From the NCBI GenBank assembly GCA_943913835.1, contig CALTZU010000011.1:1-46371 (forward strand): DNA of 46,371 bases, written 5' to 3'. The notes beneath the pieces were generated by a model that was not told the origin of the DNA, made no database searches, and saw only the letters and a list, made by a program, of their open reading frames with translations. Shown in pieces: positions 7,531 to 16,772 of this stretch. Made by a program: the position numbers and the translations under genes. Source of the DNA: an uncultured Rheinheimera sp. (GTDB lineage Bacteria; Pseudomonadota; Gammaproteobacteria; Enterobacterales; Alteromonadaceae). Each line of letters starts with the position of its first letter. Within the stretch, counting starts at the first letter, position 1.

Positions 7531-9030
7531 ATGACAGCCAATAAAAGTTTACTCAGAAAGTCGCATTTCCTTGGTACTAAGATCAGAAACCTGAGAAAGC
7601 GCAATAACTTAACTATGGAAGACTTGTCGACCCGTTGCATCAGAGTGAACTCAGAATCTGCACCTTCTGTGTCTTATTTGTCGATGATAGAGCGTGGTAA
7701 ACGGGTGCCGAGTCTGGATATGTTGCAGGTGATAGCGGAAGTTTTTCAAAAAGACGTCGAATGGTTTTTGGATGGCGAAGAACAGCAACTGGATATTACA
7801 CCGCAAAAAGGTAGCAGGGGTGGCGTGTCTGGGATGGCGCTTGAACCTGGCTTTTTGTTTTCTAACGATATTCTGCAAATTGCTATACCGGAAATGTTGT
7901 CACAAACCGGCATTAGCGGGCGCCAGTTTGCCCAGTTGCTGATCCGCGCGCATCAGGAGCATCATCAAAACCATTTTCCCGAGCTGGAGCGTGCTGCTGA
8001 AGAAGTGGGCCAGAAGCGGATGCCTTTATCGGTGGAAGATTTAATGCAAATAGTGCAGCAATTAGGTTTGCAGGTGCGCTGGTTTGAGCAAACGCCCAAG
8101 GAGGTACTGGATGAACTGGGGGTGTTGTCAAAAAACGTACCGACCTCCTATTTTTTACCGCCCGCAACTTTGCATTTAAATAAGCTGCTGCAGCAGTGGC
8201 CTACCCGGCTGAAGTACGAGCTGGCTGTGCATATAGGTCATGCGGTGTTACATAACAAAGACGGTGTTAAAAGTGGCATGATGGTGGGCGGGGCCTTTGA
8301 ATCAGTGCCGACGGACGATAGTGCTGTGGCACCGCAGGATATTCTGCACGCATGGCGCGACTTTGAATCAAGCTTTTTTGCCGGTGCTTTGTTGTGCCCT
8401 AAAATGCCATTCCGCCAATTGCTGGATAAACAAGGTTATGAAATCAGTTCACACCAGTTGGCCGGTGTCTCTGCTTCGGTGGCTATGCGCCGGATGACGG
8501 CAGTGTCGCCTTACAGCCACTGGCATTATTTTGATGCCTATACACCGGGTAAATTAAAGGCAGTATATAGGGGCAATGGAATTCCGCTGCCCTGGGGCAA
8601 TATGCGGCAGGTGGAAGATCCTTGTCAGCATTGGGCTGTATTTCGCATGTTTGAAGCTGCGGACTCAGCTCATTCAGCGCAGCTGTCTATTCTTGACGTA
8701 CATGGCCAGCCTCGGATTTATTGTTGTGAATCGACCAAAGTCTCTGATTTAGCGGGTAATGCTCATGTGCTGTGTGCTGGTATTGATTTAAATCCCGCTA
8801 TTGAGGCTCAGGGCATAGATGTCGATACTATGGCGCAGGAGTTGAAGCAGCTTTGTGTAACAGCTAAAGGTGGGGCTATGGTGCCTAAAGCCATTCGCAG
8901 CACTTTAAATACAGTCGCTAATGTGCTGAATATTCAGTGGGTGCAACGCAGTATGGAAAAACCAGCCCAGCTAATTTGTGCCAGAGGCAGCAGTTGCCCC
9001 CGGCAGCCGGGCTGTTATCAGTGTGCCTGA
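7531..9030 (+). CDS. XRE-family regulator with DUF3612/RamB-like C-terminal region
   Basis: An N-terminal HTH (LGTKIRNLRKRNNLTMEDLS ... SYLSMIERGKRVPSLDML) is followed by a long domain of the short-chain-fatty-acyl regulator type. A segment VHIGHAVLH occupies the place of the HExxH zinc motif of ImmA/IrrE-like domains but lacks its first His and the Glu, so peptidase activity is unlikely. The C-terminus is Cys-rich (CARGSSCPRQPGCYQC), which could bind metal. The start is uncertain: the frame also opens at 7486, and neither Met has a strong Shine-Dalgarno. Relatives such as RamB control glyoxylate and acetate genes, which fits the divergent malate-synthase-like neighbour. This link is an inference. 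Confidence 0.8.
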   Translation: MTANKSLLRKSHFLGTKIRNLRKRNNLTMEDLSTRCIRVNSESAPSVSYLSMIERGKRVPSLDMLQVIAEVFQKDVEWFLDGEEQQLDITPQKGSRGGVSGMALEPGFLFSNDILQIAIPEMLSQTGISGRQFAQLLIRAHQEHHQNHFPELERAAEEVGQKRMPLSVEDLMQIVQQLGLQVRWFEQTPKEVLDELGVLSKNVPTSYFLPPATLHLNKLLQQWPTRLKYELAVHIGHAVLHNKDGVKSGMMVGGAFESVPTDDSAVAPQDILHAWRDFESSFFAGALLCPKMPFRQLLDKQGYEISSHQLAGVSASVAMRRMTAVSPYSHWHYFDAYTPGKLKAVYRGNGIPLPWGNMRQVEDPCQHWAVFRMFEAADSAHSAQLSILDVHGQPRIYCCESTKVSDLAGNAHVLCAGIDLNPAIEAQGIDVDTMAQELKQLCVTAKGGAMVPKAIRSTLNTVANVLNIQWVQRSMEKPAQLICARGSSCPRQPGCYQCA

Positions 9031-9036
9031 GTTCGC

Positions 9037-11127
9037 TTAGAACTTGTAACTCATGCCCAGACGGTAGGCTCTTGGCGTACCAGGGGTAATGTTATTGTTA
9101 TTATGCGCTGAAGCGTAATAGGTTTTATCCAACAGGTTTTCCACATTCATTTGTACCCGCAGTTGCGGGTTCAGTGTGTAGAACACAGCCGCATCCAGCC
9201 GGCCAAAGCCTGGCAGGGTGACGCTATTGTCTGTGGTGGCAAATCCGCTGCTTTGCGCCACCCAGCCCAGGCCTGCGGCAATGGCGTCGTTCAACTGATA
9301 ACGGTTCCACAAGGAAAAGCTTTGTTTTGGAACCTGAGCCAGACGGTTACCATTTTGTGCTGTAGGAGTTTGAATTTCGCTGTCCTGATAGGCAAAACCT
9401 GCCACCAGTTGCCAGTGCTGCGTCAATTGCCCTGCCATTTCCAGCTCCAGACCACGTACTTGCTGACCATCCACCAGAATAGTGCGGGTTGGGTCTGCCG
9501 GATCCGTCACTGCCACATTGGTTCTGTCTAACTCATACAGGGCTGTGGTGAAATTCAGGCCTGAACCTAAATCCCATTTCATACCAATTTCTTTGTTGGT
9601 GAATTCTTCCGGATCCAGAGCTTTGTTGCTGACAGTTAACGAGGCCAGTTGTTCACCCGCACGCGGCACATAAGACAGACTGTAACTGGCATAAAAGGAC
9701 AGATCCTGGCTAGGTTGATAAATCAGGCCAGCCCGCGGTGACAACAGGTTGTCTGTGGTATCCAGCATCTCAGAGGTTCTGTTATTTAGCAGCTCGGCGT
9801 CAAAGCGGTCATAACGCAAACCCACTATGGCCTGCCAGTTCTGATCCAGTTCAATCTGATCCTGCAGGTAGAGTGCTGCTGTTTTTGCCACACTGTGATT
9901 GTTGGCATCTGTCGCGCTTGGACGAAATTCCAGGCTACCAGAGTAAATAGTGTTGGTCAGAGGTACAGTGTCTGAGGTCGCTGTGGCACTGATATCAGTG
10001 AAGTAGCCAGTCAGACGTTGGTTGTCAGTTTTCTGCCGGTTCAGTTCTACCCCGGTCAGCAGAGTGTGACGCATGCCTGCAAGGTCCGCCTGAATCACCA
10101 AGTCAGTCTGATTCATCAGGTTGGTTCTTAAGGTCTCACTGGTGTAGGCTGCCAGGCTGACTCTTTGGGTCTGGGCGTTCACCGCACCAGGAAAAACGTT
10201 GCCGTAAAACTTGTCATAGTCGGCATAGCGGGTGGTGTTGGTCAGAGTGATATTATTGCCAAAATCATGGCTGATGGTGGCGCCAAAGGCATCGACTACG
10301 GCGTCAGAATTACTGTCTTCTGGCTTACCGAAAAACTGTTCACGAGGGACAGTCACGGGGCGGCCATTGAGTGATGGAACGCCACGGTCCGTGGTGCGTT
10401 CGTCTTTAAAATGCTCGTAACTCAAGGCTACTGTGGTTGCGTCTGAAGCTTTAAAGGTCAGGGTTGGGTTGATGGCCTGACGCTTTAACTCCATGTAATC
10501 ACGGAAGCCTTCTGAGTCTTCATACACTGCTGTCACTCGTGCTGCTACCGATTCATTCACTGCCTGGTTTAAATCGACACTGGCTCTTTGTTGTTGCCAA
10601 CTGCCGAACGCCAGATCAAGAGCATGGCCGTCTGTCCAATTGGCTTGTTTAGTGACTCTGTTTATCAGACCGCCAGCACCGCCACGGCCAAAGATCATGC
10701 CACTTGGGCCTTTGAGTACTTCAACCCGTTTCACATTGTATAAGTCGCGGAAGTATTGCACGTCATCACGCACCCCATTCAGAAAGAAATCAGCAGTGGA
10801 AGTATTACCGCGCAACACCGGCGCGTCTCTGTGGCCTTCACCCTGTTGCATTTGGACGCCTGGCACATAGCGCACTACGTCAGACATATTTTGCATAGCC
10901 TGGTCGTCGATCAACTCTTCGGTAATGACGCTGATTGCCTGAGGAATATCTTTCAGCGCTGTAGGGGTTTTAGTCGCGGTGCTACTTTGATCCACAGTGT
11001 AAGATTGAGCCTGACCTACCACTTGAATGCGTTCAACGTTCTGATCATCGGCCAACACACTAAAGGCCAGTAAAGGTATGCCTGTGATTGCCAGTCGAAT
11101 GGCGTGACGTAATGTCTGGTGTTTCAT
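9037..11127 (-). CDS. TonB-dependent siderophore receptor (Fiu-like, catecholate type)
   Basis: About 696 residues from the ATG at 11127, preceded by GAGG; a longer frame to 11145 adds six residues. A signal peptide (about residues 1-26) ends near SVLADDQ. The TonB-box-like RIQVVGQ is followed by a plug domain with DIPQAISVITEELI, VVRYVPGV, FFLNGVRDDVQYFRDLYNVKRVEVLKG and MIFGRGGAGGLINRV, the pattern of catecholate and other siderophore receptors. The barrel ends AYRLGMSYKF. It stands alone between the XRE regulator (convergent) and pyrC. A Fur-box-like sequence overlaps its probable promoter, so iron repression is likely. The exact siderophore cannot be read from sequence. Confidence 0.88.
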   Translation of the reverse strand: MKHQTLRHAIRLAITGIPLLAFSVLADDQNVERIQVVGQAQSYTVDQSSTATKTPTALKDIPQAISVITEELIDDQAMQNMSDVVRYVPGVQMQQGEGHRDAPVLRGNTSTADFFLNGVRDDVQYFRDLYNVKRVEVLKGPSGMIFGRGGAGGLINRVTKQANWTDGHALDLAFGSWQQQRASVDLNQAVNESVAARVTAVYEDSEGFRDYMELKRQAINPTLTFKASDATTVALSYEHFKDERTTDRGVPSLNGRPVTVPREQFFGKPEDSNSDAVVDAFGATISHDFGNNITLTNTTRYADYDKFYGNVFPGAVNAQTQRVSLAAYTSETLRTNLMNQTDLVIQADLAGMRHTLLTGVELNRQKTDNQRLTGYFTDISATATSDTVPLTNTIYSGSLEFRPSATDANNHSVAKTAALYLQDQIELDQNWQAIVGLRYDRFDAELLNNRTSEMLDTTDNLLSPRAGLIYQPSQDLSFYASYSLSYVPRAGEQLASLTVSNKALDPEEFTNKEIGMKWDLGSGLNFTTALYELDRTNVAVTDPADPTRTILVDGQQVRGLELEMAGQLTQHWQLVAGFAYQDSEIQTPTAQNGNRLAQVPKQSFSLWNRYQLNDAIAAGLGWVAQSSGFATTDNSVTLPGFGRLDAAVFYTLNPQLRVQMNVENLLDKTYYASAHNNNNITPGTPRAYRLGMSYKF

Positions 11128-11166
11128 AAGAACCTCATACAACAAAAGTGCCTGAATTTTTTGCGC

Positions 11167-11190
11167 ATTATAATACGAATGGTTTTCATC
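11167..11190 (-). promoter_or_regulatory. Putative Fur-regulated promoter of the siderophore receptor
   Basis: On the minus strand a perfect TATAAT lies at 11172-11167. Just upstream GATGAAAACCATTCGTATT (11190-11172) resembles a degenerate Fur box of GATAAT-type hexamers. I saw no good -35. The call rests mainly on the receptor being a siderophore type. Confidence 0.4.
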
Positions 11191-11334
11191 TTTACATATA
11201 TTTACATAAAGCTGGTGTGAAAAACTCAGCGGCTATTTGGGAGCGTAAGGTGAATTGGTTTTGCTATACAACATGCTGAAGGGAGTTTATGTGTCGGGTG
11301 TAGGGCGAGGAAAATACAGCCAAGGAAAAATCAC

Positions 11335-11358
11335 AGGGGCCTGTAGGTTCAGGCCCCT
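11335..11358 (-). terminator. Rho-independent terminator after pyrC
   Basis: AGGGGCCTG (11335-11343) and CAGGCCCCT (11350-11358) form a 9-bp perfect stem with a 6-base loop, about 10 bases past the pyrC stop. A T-rich stretch follows on the minus strand a few bases later. Confidence 0.75.
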
Positions 11359-11368
11359 CATTCTGGGA

Positions 11369-12409
11369 TCAGAGGCCTTGTTTCAGCTTCCAGCCTAATT
11401 GCTGTTCAGCGAAGAAAGGCACAATCGGGCTGCCATCCGGTAGGGTGATTTCAGCAGGCACAGTCCAGGTTTCTTTCACTAAAGTGATACTGCCGCTGTT
11501 ACGTGGCAGATTGTAGAAATCCGGGCCATAGTGACTGGCGAAACCTTCCAATTTATCCAGACAACCTAAGTCTTCAAACACCTGAGCGTAGAGTTCAATT
11601 GCACTCCAGGCGCTATAACAGCCGGCACAGCCACAAGCTGCTTCTTTACGATGTTTGGCGTGCGGGGCTGAATCTGTGCCTAAGAAAAACTTTTTATTGC
11701 CACTAGCGACAACGGCGCGCAGTGCTTCCTGGTGAGTCCGGCGTTTCAGTACTGGCAGACAGTAGTTATGTGGTCTTACGCCACCCACCAACATATCGTT
11801 GCGGTTCAGTAATAAATGTTGGGGGGTGATAGTAGCGGCCACACGATCTGGCGCCGCTTTAACAAACTCAACAGCGTCAGCAGTGGTGATATGTTCAAAT
11901 ACCACTTTAAGACCCTGAATAGTGTTTATCAGTTGAGTTAAATGCTGATCGATAAAGACTTTTTCGCGGTCAAAAATATCGATATGGCTGTCGGTGACTT
12001 CACCATGCACCAACAATAGCATCTGTTGTTCGGCCATCACTTCCAGTACAGGATAAAGTTTACTTAAGCTGCTGACGCCGGAATGAGAGTTTGTTGTAGC
12101 GCCTGCCGGATATAATTTAGCTGCTACTACACCAGCGGCTTTGGCAGCTTTTATATCATCCGCAGTGGTTTTATCTGTTAGATACAGCACCATCAGAGGT
12201 TCAAAACTGCTGCTTGCAGGTCGGGCTGCCAGAATACGCTCTTTATAAGCTAAGGCTTCTGCGGCGTTGGTTACAGGCGGAACCAGATTAGGCATCACGA
12301 TAGCGCGCTTAAAACAACGGGCAGTGGCTGCCACAGTTTCTTTGAGCATATCGCCATCGCGAAAATGTAAGTGCCAGTCGTCCGGGGTTTGCAGAATTAA
12401 TTCAGTCAC
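11369..12409 (-). CDS. pyrC: Dihydroorotase (class II, PyrC type)
   Basis: A 346-residue amidohydrolase that cyclises carbamoyl aspartate to dihydroorotate in pyrimidine synthesis. The metal-site motif DWHLHFRDG is at residues 11-19, the carboxylated-lysine segment (AAKLYPAGATTNS) lies near residue 100, and later His and Asp ligands are in VHGE, EHITTADA and LGTDSAPH. Length equals that of the E. coli enzyme. The start is a GTG at 12409 with a strong AGGAG box 7 bases upstream, better than any nearby ATG. It is a single-gene unit with its own terminator. Confidence 0.97.
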   Translation of the reverse strand: MTELILQTPDDWHLHFRDGDMLKETVAATARCFKRAIVMPNLVPPVTNAAEALAYKERILAARPASSSFEPLMVLYLTDKTTADDIKAAKAAGVVAAKLYPAGATTNSHSGVSSLSKLYPVLEVMAEQQMLLLVHGEVTDSHIDIFDREKVFIDQHLTQLINTIQGLKVVFEHITTADAVEFVKAAPDRVAATITPQHLLLNRNDMLVGGVRPHNYCLPVLKRRTHQEALRAVVASGNKKFFLGTDSAPHAKHRKEAACGCAGCYSAWSAIELYAQVFEDLGCLDKLEGFASHYGPDFYNLPRNSGSITLVKETWTVPAEITLPDGSPIVPFFAEQQLGWKLKQGL

Positions 12410-12559
12410 AGCGCTTCTCCTCTACTGATGCAGTGTCATGCCGTCAGGGCGCTGCAGTTTAGCACGCCTTGCCCTTATACTCAGCACAACTTTTATTCAA
12501 CCACAGGGGCATAGAGATATCTGATAGGTTTAGGTTATAGTCTTTGGCGATAACAAAAG

Positions 12560-14518
12560 ATGTTCAACAGGTTACAAACCATGGAACAGAGCAATGTACC
12601 AAAACAACAATCTCATTGGCTGTTGCCCTGGCAGTGGCTGGTACCGGTATTTTGTCTGCTCTGCGCTTGTGTAGTCACTGAGTACCAGTCCCGCCAGTTA
12701 GTGGAACAAAGGCAAAATCAGGCTTTACAGCAATTAATAGGCATATCAGGACAACTGCGATCTTTTGTTGAAGCGGAATTAAATACTTCGTTGTATATGA
12801 GTCTCGGACTGGCTGCGTATCTGCGCGCCAGCGATGGCAAGTTGTCAGAAAAAGAAACGCTGTTTTTACTAAAGAATTTACTGGAGCAGGGCAAGCATAT
12901 CCGCAATATAGGCCTGGCTCCGGACAATGTGCTGACACTGGTTTACCCATTGCAGGGCAATGAAAGAGTCTTAGGCTTAAATTATCAAAATTTATCGCAA
13001 CAGTGGCCTGCCATCAAACAACTGATTGAGGAGAGAGAAGCAAAGTTAACAGGGCCTATAACGCTGATCCAGGGAGGGGAAGGTTATGTCTATCGTATGC
13101 CTTTGTTTTTGAATGATGGTAGCTATTGGGGCATCATCAGCACGGTACTGGATTTAACTACTTTTAATCAGATGTTGCTGCAACAGGCCAACAGTTATCA
13201 GGTGCAGGTAGGGATCCGTGAAAAAGACGCTGCGTCCAGGGTATTGTTTGGCTATTCGCATTTATTCAGTGAGGATGCTCTGATCCTTGATTTAAATATC
13301 AAAGGAGCACAGTGGCAGATTGCAGTGCGTTTTATGGATGAGGCTGCTGGCTGGAGCTTATGGCAATGGCGTTTGTTGGGCGCTTCGTTGTCTATTGTAT
13401 TTTGTCTGATGTTGGCCTGGTTGTTGTATTCGTATCGTCGCAGTGCACTCTTTGCTGACGCATTACAGGACAACGAAATCTACTCACGACGTATTATGAA
13501 CAGCGTACTGGATGTGATAGTGACCACAGATCTGAACGGCACTATAGACAGGGTGAATAGCGCGGTCAGTACTGTATTTGGCTATTTTCCTATCCAACTG
13601 GCTGGTCAGCCATTTTCTAAGCTGCTGGCGCCAGGGCAAGCGGAGTTACTGGCCACTTTGGCACCAGGTGAAGGGGCCGCTGTGGAGTTGTCTGGGCTGC
13701 GTCACAGTGGTGAAATTTTTGCGATCGATTTATCCCGCAACAGGACTGAACATCAGGGCAAAGCTCGTTATGTCTGGTTGATCCGTGATATTTCGGAGCG
13801 AAAAAAAATAGAGCAACTGAAAAATGATTTTGTTTCCACTGTCAGTCATGAGCTACGTACTCCGCTGACCGCTATTAGCGGTGCTTTAGGGTTAGCTGTA
13901 GGAGGTGCTTTAGGACCGCTGAACGACAAACAGCAACATATGTTAGCGCTAGCTCAGCAAAACAGTCAGCGTTTAGGTAAATTAATTAATGACTTGCTAG
14001 ATATAGAGAAACTAGCGGTGAATAAAATGCAGTTTAAGTTCAGACTCTGGCCTTTAGCTGAGCTTTTACATCAGGCCATCGAGCTGAATCAGCCCCTGGC
14101 GCTGCAACGTCAGGTGACGCTTGAACTAGAGTGCAATGAGCAGGATTATTTGTGGGTTGAAGTGGATGATGTACGTTTTCAACAAGTGATGGCCAATTTA
14201 TTGGCCAATGCGATAAGACACTCTCCTCAGGCTGCTAAGGTACTGATCAGCGTGGTATTATCAGCAAAGACAGTGCGTGTTGCCGTGACCGACCAGGGCG
14301 ATGGGGTTGCCGCAGATTTTGAATCCCGCTTATTTGAAAAATTTTCTCAGGCAGATTCGTCCGATCGTCGGCAAATTGCAGGCACAGGTTTAGGGTTGGC
14401 GATCTGCAAAGACCTGGTCAAAGCCATGGGTGGCGACATTGGTTATCAACGTTCTGCTTCAGGTGGTGCCTGTTTTTATTTTACCTTGCCTCTGGCAACT
14501 GAATTGTCTCTTGAATAA
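12560..14518 (+). CDS. Hybrid-less sensor histidine kinase with CHASE and PAS domains
   Basis: Order of parts: a transmembrane segment near residues 22-42, a periplasmic CHASE-like domain (about 60-260, with IRNIGLAPDNVL and VYRMPLF), a second transmembrane segment (about 272-292), a PAS domain (about 310-415), a HisKA domain with the phospho-accepting His in FVSTVSHELRTPLT, and a HATPase domain with N (NLLANAIRHS), G1 (DQGDGV) and G2 (GTGLGL) boxes. No receiver domain is present and no response regulator gene is adjacent, so the partner is elsewhere. The start could be 12560 or 12581; neither has a strong ribosome-binding site. The DUF599 gene follows after 8 bases and is probably co-transcribed. 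Confidence 0.88.
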   Translation: MFNRLQTMEQSNVPKQQSHWLLPWQWLVPVFCLLCACVVTEYQSRQLVEQRQNQALQQLIGISGQLRSFVEAELNTSLYMSLGLAAYLRASDGKLSEKETLFLLKNLLEQGKHIRNIGLAPDNVLTLVYPLQGNERVLGLNYQNLSQQWPAIKQLIEEREAKLTGPITLIQGGEGYVYRMPLFLNDGSYWGIISTVLDLTTFNQMLLQQANSYQVQVGIREKDAASRVLFGYSHLFSEDALILDLNIKGAQWQIAVRFMDEAAGWSLWQWRLLGASLSIVFCLMLAWLLYSYRRSALFADALQDNEIYSRRIMNSVLDVIVTTDLNGTIDRVNSAVSTVFGYFPIQLAGQPFSKLLAPGQAELLATLAPGEGAAVELSGLRHSGEIFAIDLSRNRTEHQGKARYVWLIRDISERKKIEQLKNDFVSTVSHELRTPLTAISGALGLAVGGALGPLNDKQQHMLALAQQNSQRLGKLINDLLDIEKLAVNKMQFKFRLWPLAELLHQAIELNQPLALQRQVTLELECNEQDYLWVEVDDVRFQQVMANLLANAIRHSPQAAKVLISVVLSAKTVRVAVTDQGDGVAADFESRLFEKFSQADSSDRRQIAGTGLGLAICKDLVKAMGGDIGYQRSASGGACFYFTLPLATELSLE

Positions 14519-14526
14519 GGCCTGTT

Positions 14527-15204
14527 ATGCTGACTTTACTTGATTTGATCGCTGTGTCCTGGTTTTTGTCACTCTGGATTGGTTACACCATAGTGGCTAA
14601 ACGTAAAGCCAGAACTGTCAGTTGTTTATCCTTTGAACTGCGCCGCAAACGCAACGACTGGATGAAACAAATGCTGACCCGCGATAATAAAATGGCAGAT
14701 GTCGCCCTCATCTCTACTCTGGAACGTAATGTATCGTTTTTTGCCTCCAGCACTTTGTTGATACTGGCTGGTTTATTAACTGCATTGGCCTCCAGTGGCA
14801 GTATCAGTGAGGTATTAAGTTATCTGACGCCCTGGGCACCAAAAAACAAAGAAACAGTGCAGGTGAAAATTCTGTTTCTTGCTTTGATTTATGTGTTCGC
14901 CTTTTTCCAGTTTACCTGGTCATTACGCCAGTATGGTTTTGGTGGGGTATTGATTGGTGCTGCGCCTGATGGCCGTGAAATGACTTCGGATGAGCAGGCG
15001 CTGTATGCCAACAGAACAGCTAAGGTGATCGATCAGGCGGGCCACTCTTTTAATTATGGTTTACGATCGATTTATTTCTCATTGGCTACATTGTCCTGGT
15101 TTCTTGATCCCAGGTTATTTATGGCCAGTTCAGTCATAGTGCTGTTGATTATGAAACACCGCGAGTTTCACTCCAAGGTGCTGAAAGCGCTGCAGGAATG
15201 CTAA
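14527..15204 (+). CDS. DUF599 family membrane protein
   Basis: A 225-residue integral membrane protein with about four hydrophobic segments (near residues 5-25, 72-95, 112-130 and 180-210) and the conserved motifs RRKRNDWM, LERNVSFFASSTLLILAGL and NRTAKVIDQAGHSFNYGLRSIYFSLA of the DUF599 family. Function is unknown across the family. The start follows the kinase stop by 8 bases, with the ribosome-binding site (AAGG) overlapping that stop, so a functional link to the kinase is possible. Confidence 0.8.
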   Translation: MLTLLDLIAVSWFLSLWIGYTIVAKRKARTVSCLSFELRRKRNDWMKQMLTRDNKMADVALISTLERNVSFFASSTLLILAGLLTALASSGSISEVLSYLTPWAPKNKETVQVKILFLALIYVFAFFQFTWSLRQYGFGGVLIGAAPDGREMTSDEQALYANRTAKVIDQAGHSFNYGLRSIYFSLATLSWFLDPRLFMASSVIVLLIMKHREFHSKVLKALQEC

Positions 15205-15206
15205 AA

Positions 15207-15259
15207 AATTCGGGCCAGCGTCCATCTAAATACAGTGGGATTTAAGGCGGGCCCGAATT
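15207..15259. terminator. Bidirectional terminator-like inverted repeat
   Basis: AATTCGGGCC (15207-15216) pairs perfectly with GGCCCGAATT (15250-15259), flanked by A and T runs. It lies between the convergent DUF599 and dolP genes. The loop is long (33 bases), which lowers certainty. Confidence 0.6.
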
Positions 15260-15268
15260 ATTTCCTGA

Positions 15269-15835
15269 CTAATCCTTATACTCAAAGGCTTTAATGACAC
15301 GGGCTACACCATCAACATTACGGGCCAGAGCTACAGCTCTGTCTGCCTCTTGTTGACTGACCAAGCCCATTAAAAAGACTTCACCGTTTTCTGTGACTAC
15401 TTTGACATTTAAACCGCTGACATTTTTGTCGGCCAAAAATTTGCTTTTAATCCGGGTGGTGATCCAGCTGTCTTTACTCGCTGTGCCAAAGCTGATCTCA
15501 CTACCTACACGCAATTGGTTATGCACATCTTTGACGCCTTCGACTCTGGACACTTCGCCAGCTACTTCCCGCACTCTTTCGTTTGGCACCTGACCTGTTA
15601 ACAGCACTATGCCGTTGTAACTGGTCATATTGATATTGCCTTTCTTTTTCGTTTCAGGATTTTCGTCTAATGCGCGCAGTACTTTGACCTGAATACTTTT
15701 ATCATCAATCTGTCTACCCAGACTACGTGGGTCACCTGCGGAAGTGACGGCTGTGGCTCCGCCTGCTAGCACAGCAGCAGCACAACCCTGTAATAACCAG
15801 CTTGTTGCTAATACCAGTATTAATTTGTTCAACAT
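15269..15835 (-). CDS. dolP: BON-domain outer-membrane lipoprotein DolP (YraP)
   Basis: About 188 residues from the ATG at 15835, which follows an AAGGAG box; an upstream in-frame extension to 15910 lies inside diaA and would bury the signal. The lipobox is LLQGC with Cys near residue 18. Two BON domains follow (about residues 45-110 and 125-188), each with the pattern IxVxVxxGxVxLxGxV. DolP maintains outer-membrane integrity and septal amidase function in E. coli. The order lpoA-yraN-diaA-dolP is the same as in enterobacteria, and the start overlaps the diaA stop as TGATG. Confidence 0.92.
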   Translation of the reverse strand: MLNKLILVLATSWLLQGCAAAVLAGGATAVTSAGDPRSLGRQIDDKSIQVKVLRALDENPETKKKGNINMTSYNGIVLLTGQVPNERVREVAGEVSRVEGVKDVHNQLRVGSEISFGTASKDSWITTRIKSKFLADKNVSGLNVKVVTENGEVFLMGLVSQQEADRAVALARNVDGVARVIKAFEYKD

Positions 15836-16422
15836 CAGAGCTCTCCTTGTTGCGGAAACAAAGTTATGTCGATCAGTTCGCATAACGCGTGCAGTAAAAA
15901 GGTATAACACTCAAAGACTCTGGCAGGCCGGTGGGCTGGTACTTTTAATTCAGTATCCTGATTGCCCAGTAACCCGGACAATTCTCCACTGTTATCTACG
16001 GTCAAAGCCACCACAGTCATATCTTTGGTTAAAGCTGCTTCCACAGCTTTAATTAAATTATGTTCTTCCCCTGTCATCGAAATGGCCACCAGCACGTCAC
16101 CAGCCTGACCTAAAGCCCGGACCTGACGCGCCAAATGATCGGGGTTTTGCTGATTATCGGGTTGTAAGCTGGAGTTATTACTTAACAAAGCAAAAGCTGG
16201 TAAACAAGGCCTTTCAGCTTCAAACTGATCCAATAACAGTTGAGCAAAATGTGTGGCTAAAGCCGCCGACGCGCCTTCACCGCAACAGATCACTTTTCCG
16301 CCGTTGATCAGGCAGTTCACCAGACTAGCTGCAGCATTTTCTATAGGAGCGGACAGAGCTTCGCCTGTCGCTATCATAGTTTGAATATTTTCAGTAAAAA
16401 GTTGCCTGATATGGTCTTGCAT
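15835..16422 (-). CDS. diaA: DnaA initiator-associating protein DiaA (SIS domain)
   Basis: A 195-residue SIS-domain protein with the family features IENAAASLVNCLINGGKVICCGEGASA, ISMTGEEHNLIKAVEAA and HALCELID near the C-terminus. DiaA binds DnaA and helps timely initiation at oriC; relatives include the heptose isomerase GmhA. Position between yraN and dolP supports DiaA over GmhA. Its ATG overlaps the yraN stop by one base. Confidence 0.92.
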   Translation of the reverse strand: MQDHIRQLFTENIQTMIATGEALSAPIENAAASLVNCLINGGKVICCGEGASAALATHFAQLLLDQFEAERPCLPAFALLSNNSSLQPDNQQNPDHLARQVRALGQAGDVLVAISMTGEEHNLIKAVEAALTKDMTVVALTVDNSGELSGLLGNQDTELKVPAHRPARVFECYTFLLHALCELIDITLFPQQGEL

Positions 16423-16772
16423 TAGTTCACTGTTCCTGCAAAAGCGTTTTTAATCCAGCAAATATCTGCTGGCTGTTCAGTAATAGCCACTACGTCAAAA
16501 CGGCAATGTTGCGGACCACTACTTTGTAAATAACATAAAGCTGCGCGGCTCAATTTTTGCTGTTTGCCTAAAGTGACGGCTGCAGCAGCACCACCAAAAA
16601 GCGCACTGCGCCTGAATTTTACTTCCACAAAAACCAGAGTTTGTTGCTCACGCATTACTAAATCAATTTCACCAAAGCGACAGCTGTAGTTTTGTTGCAG
16701 CAGCTGCAAGCCTTGTTTTTGCAAAAACACTAAGGCCTGTTGTTCATAAAACTGCCCAGTGCTTTTGCTCAT
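16422..16772 (-). CDS. yraN: UPF0102 family protein YraN (endonuclease-like fold)
   Basis: A 116-residue protein with the family core YEQQALVFLQKQGL, NYSCRFGEIDLVM and TLVFVEVKFRR. The GEIDL and VEVKxR motifs match the acidic and lysine residues of the restriction-endonuclease-like fold. The role is not firmly established. The gene starts immediately after the lpoA stop, within a tight four-gene unit. Confidence 0.93.
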   Translation of the reverse strand: MSKSTGQFYEQQALVFLQKQGLQLLQQNYSCRFGEIDLVMREQQTLVFVEVKFRRSALFGGAAAAVTLGKQQKLSRAALCYLQSSGPQHCRFDVVAITEQPADICWIKNAFAGTVN

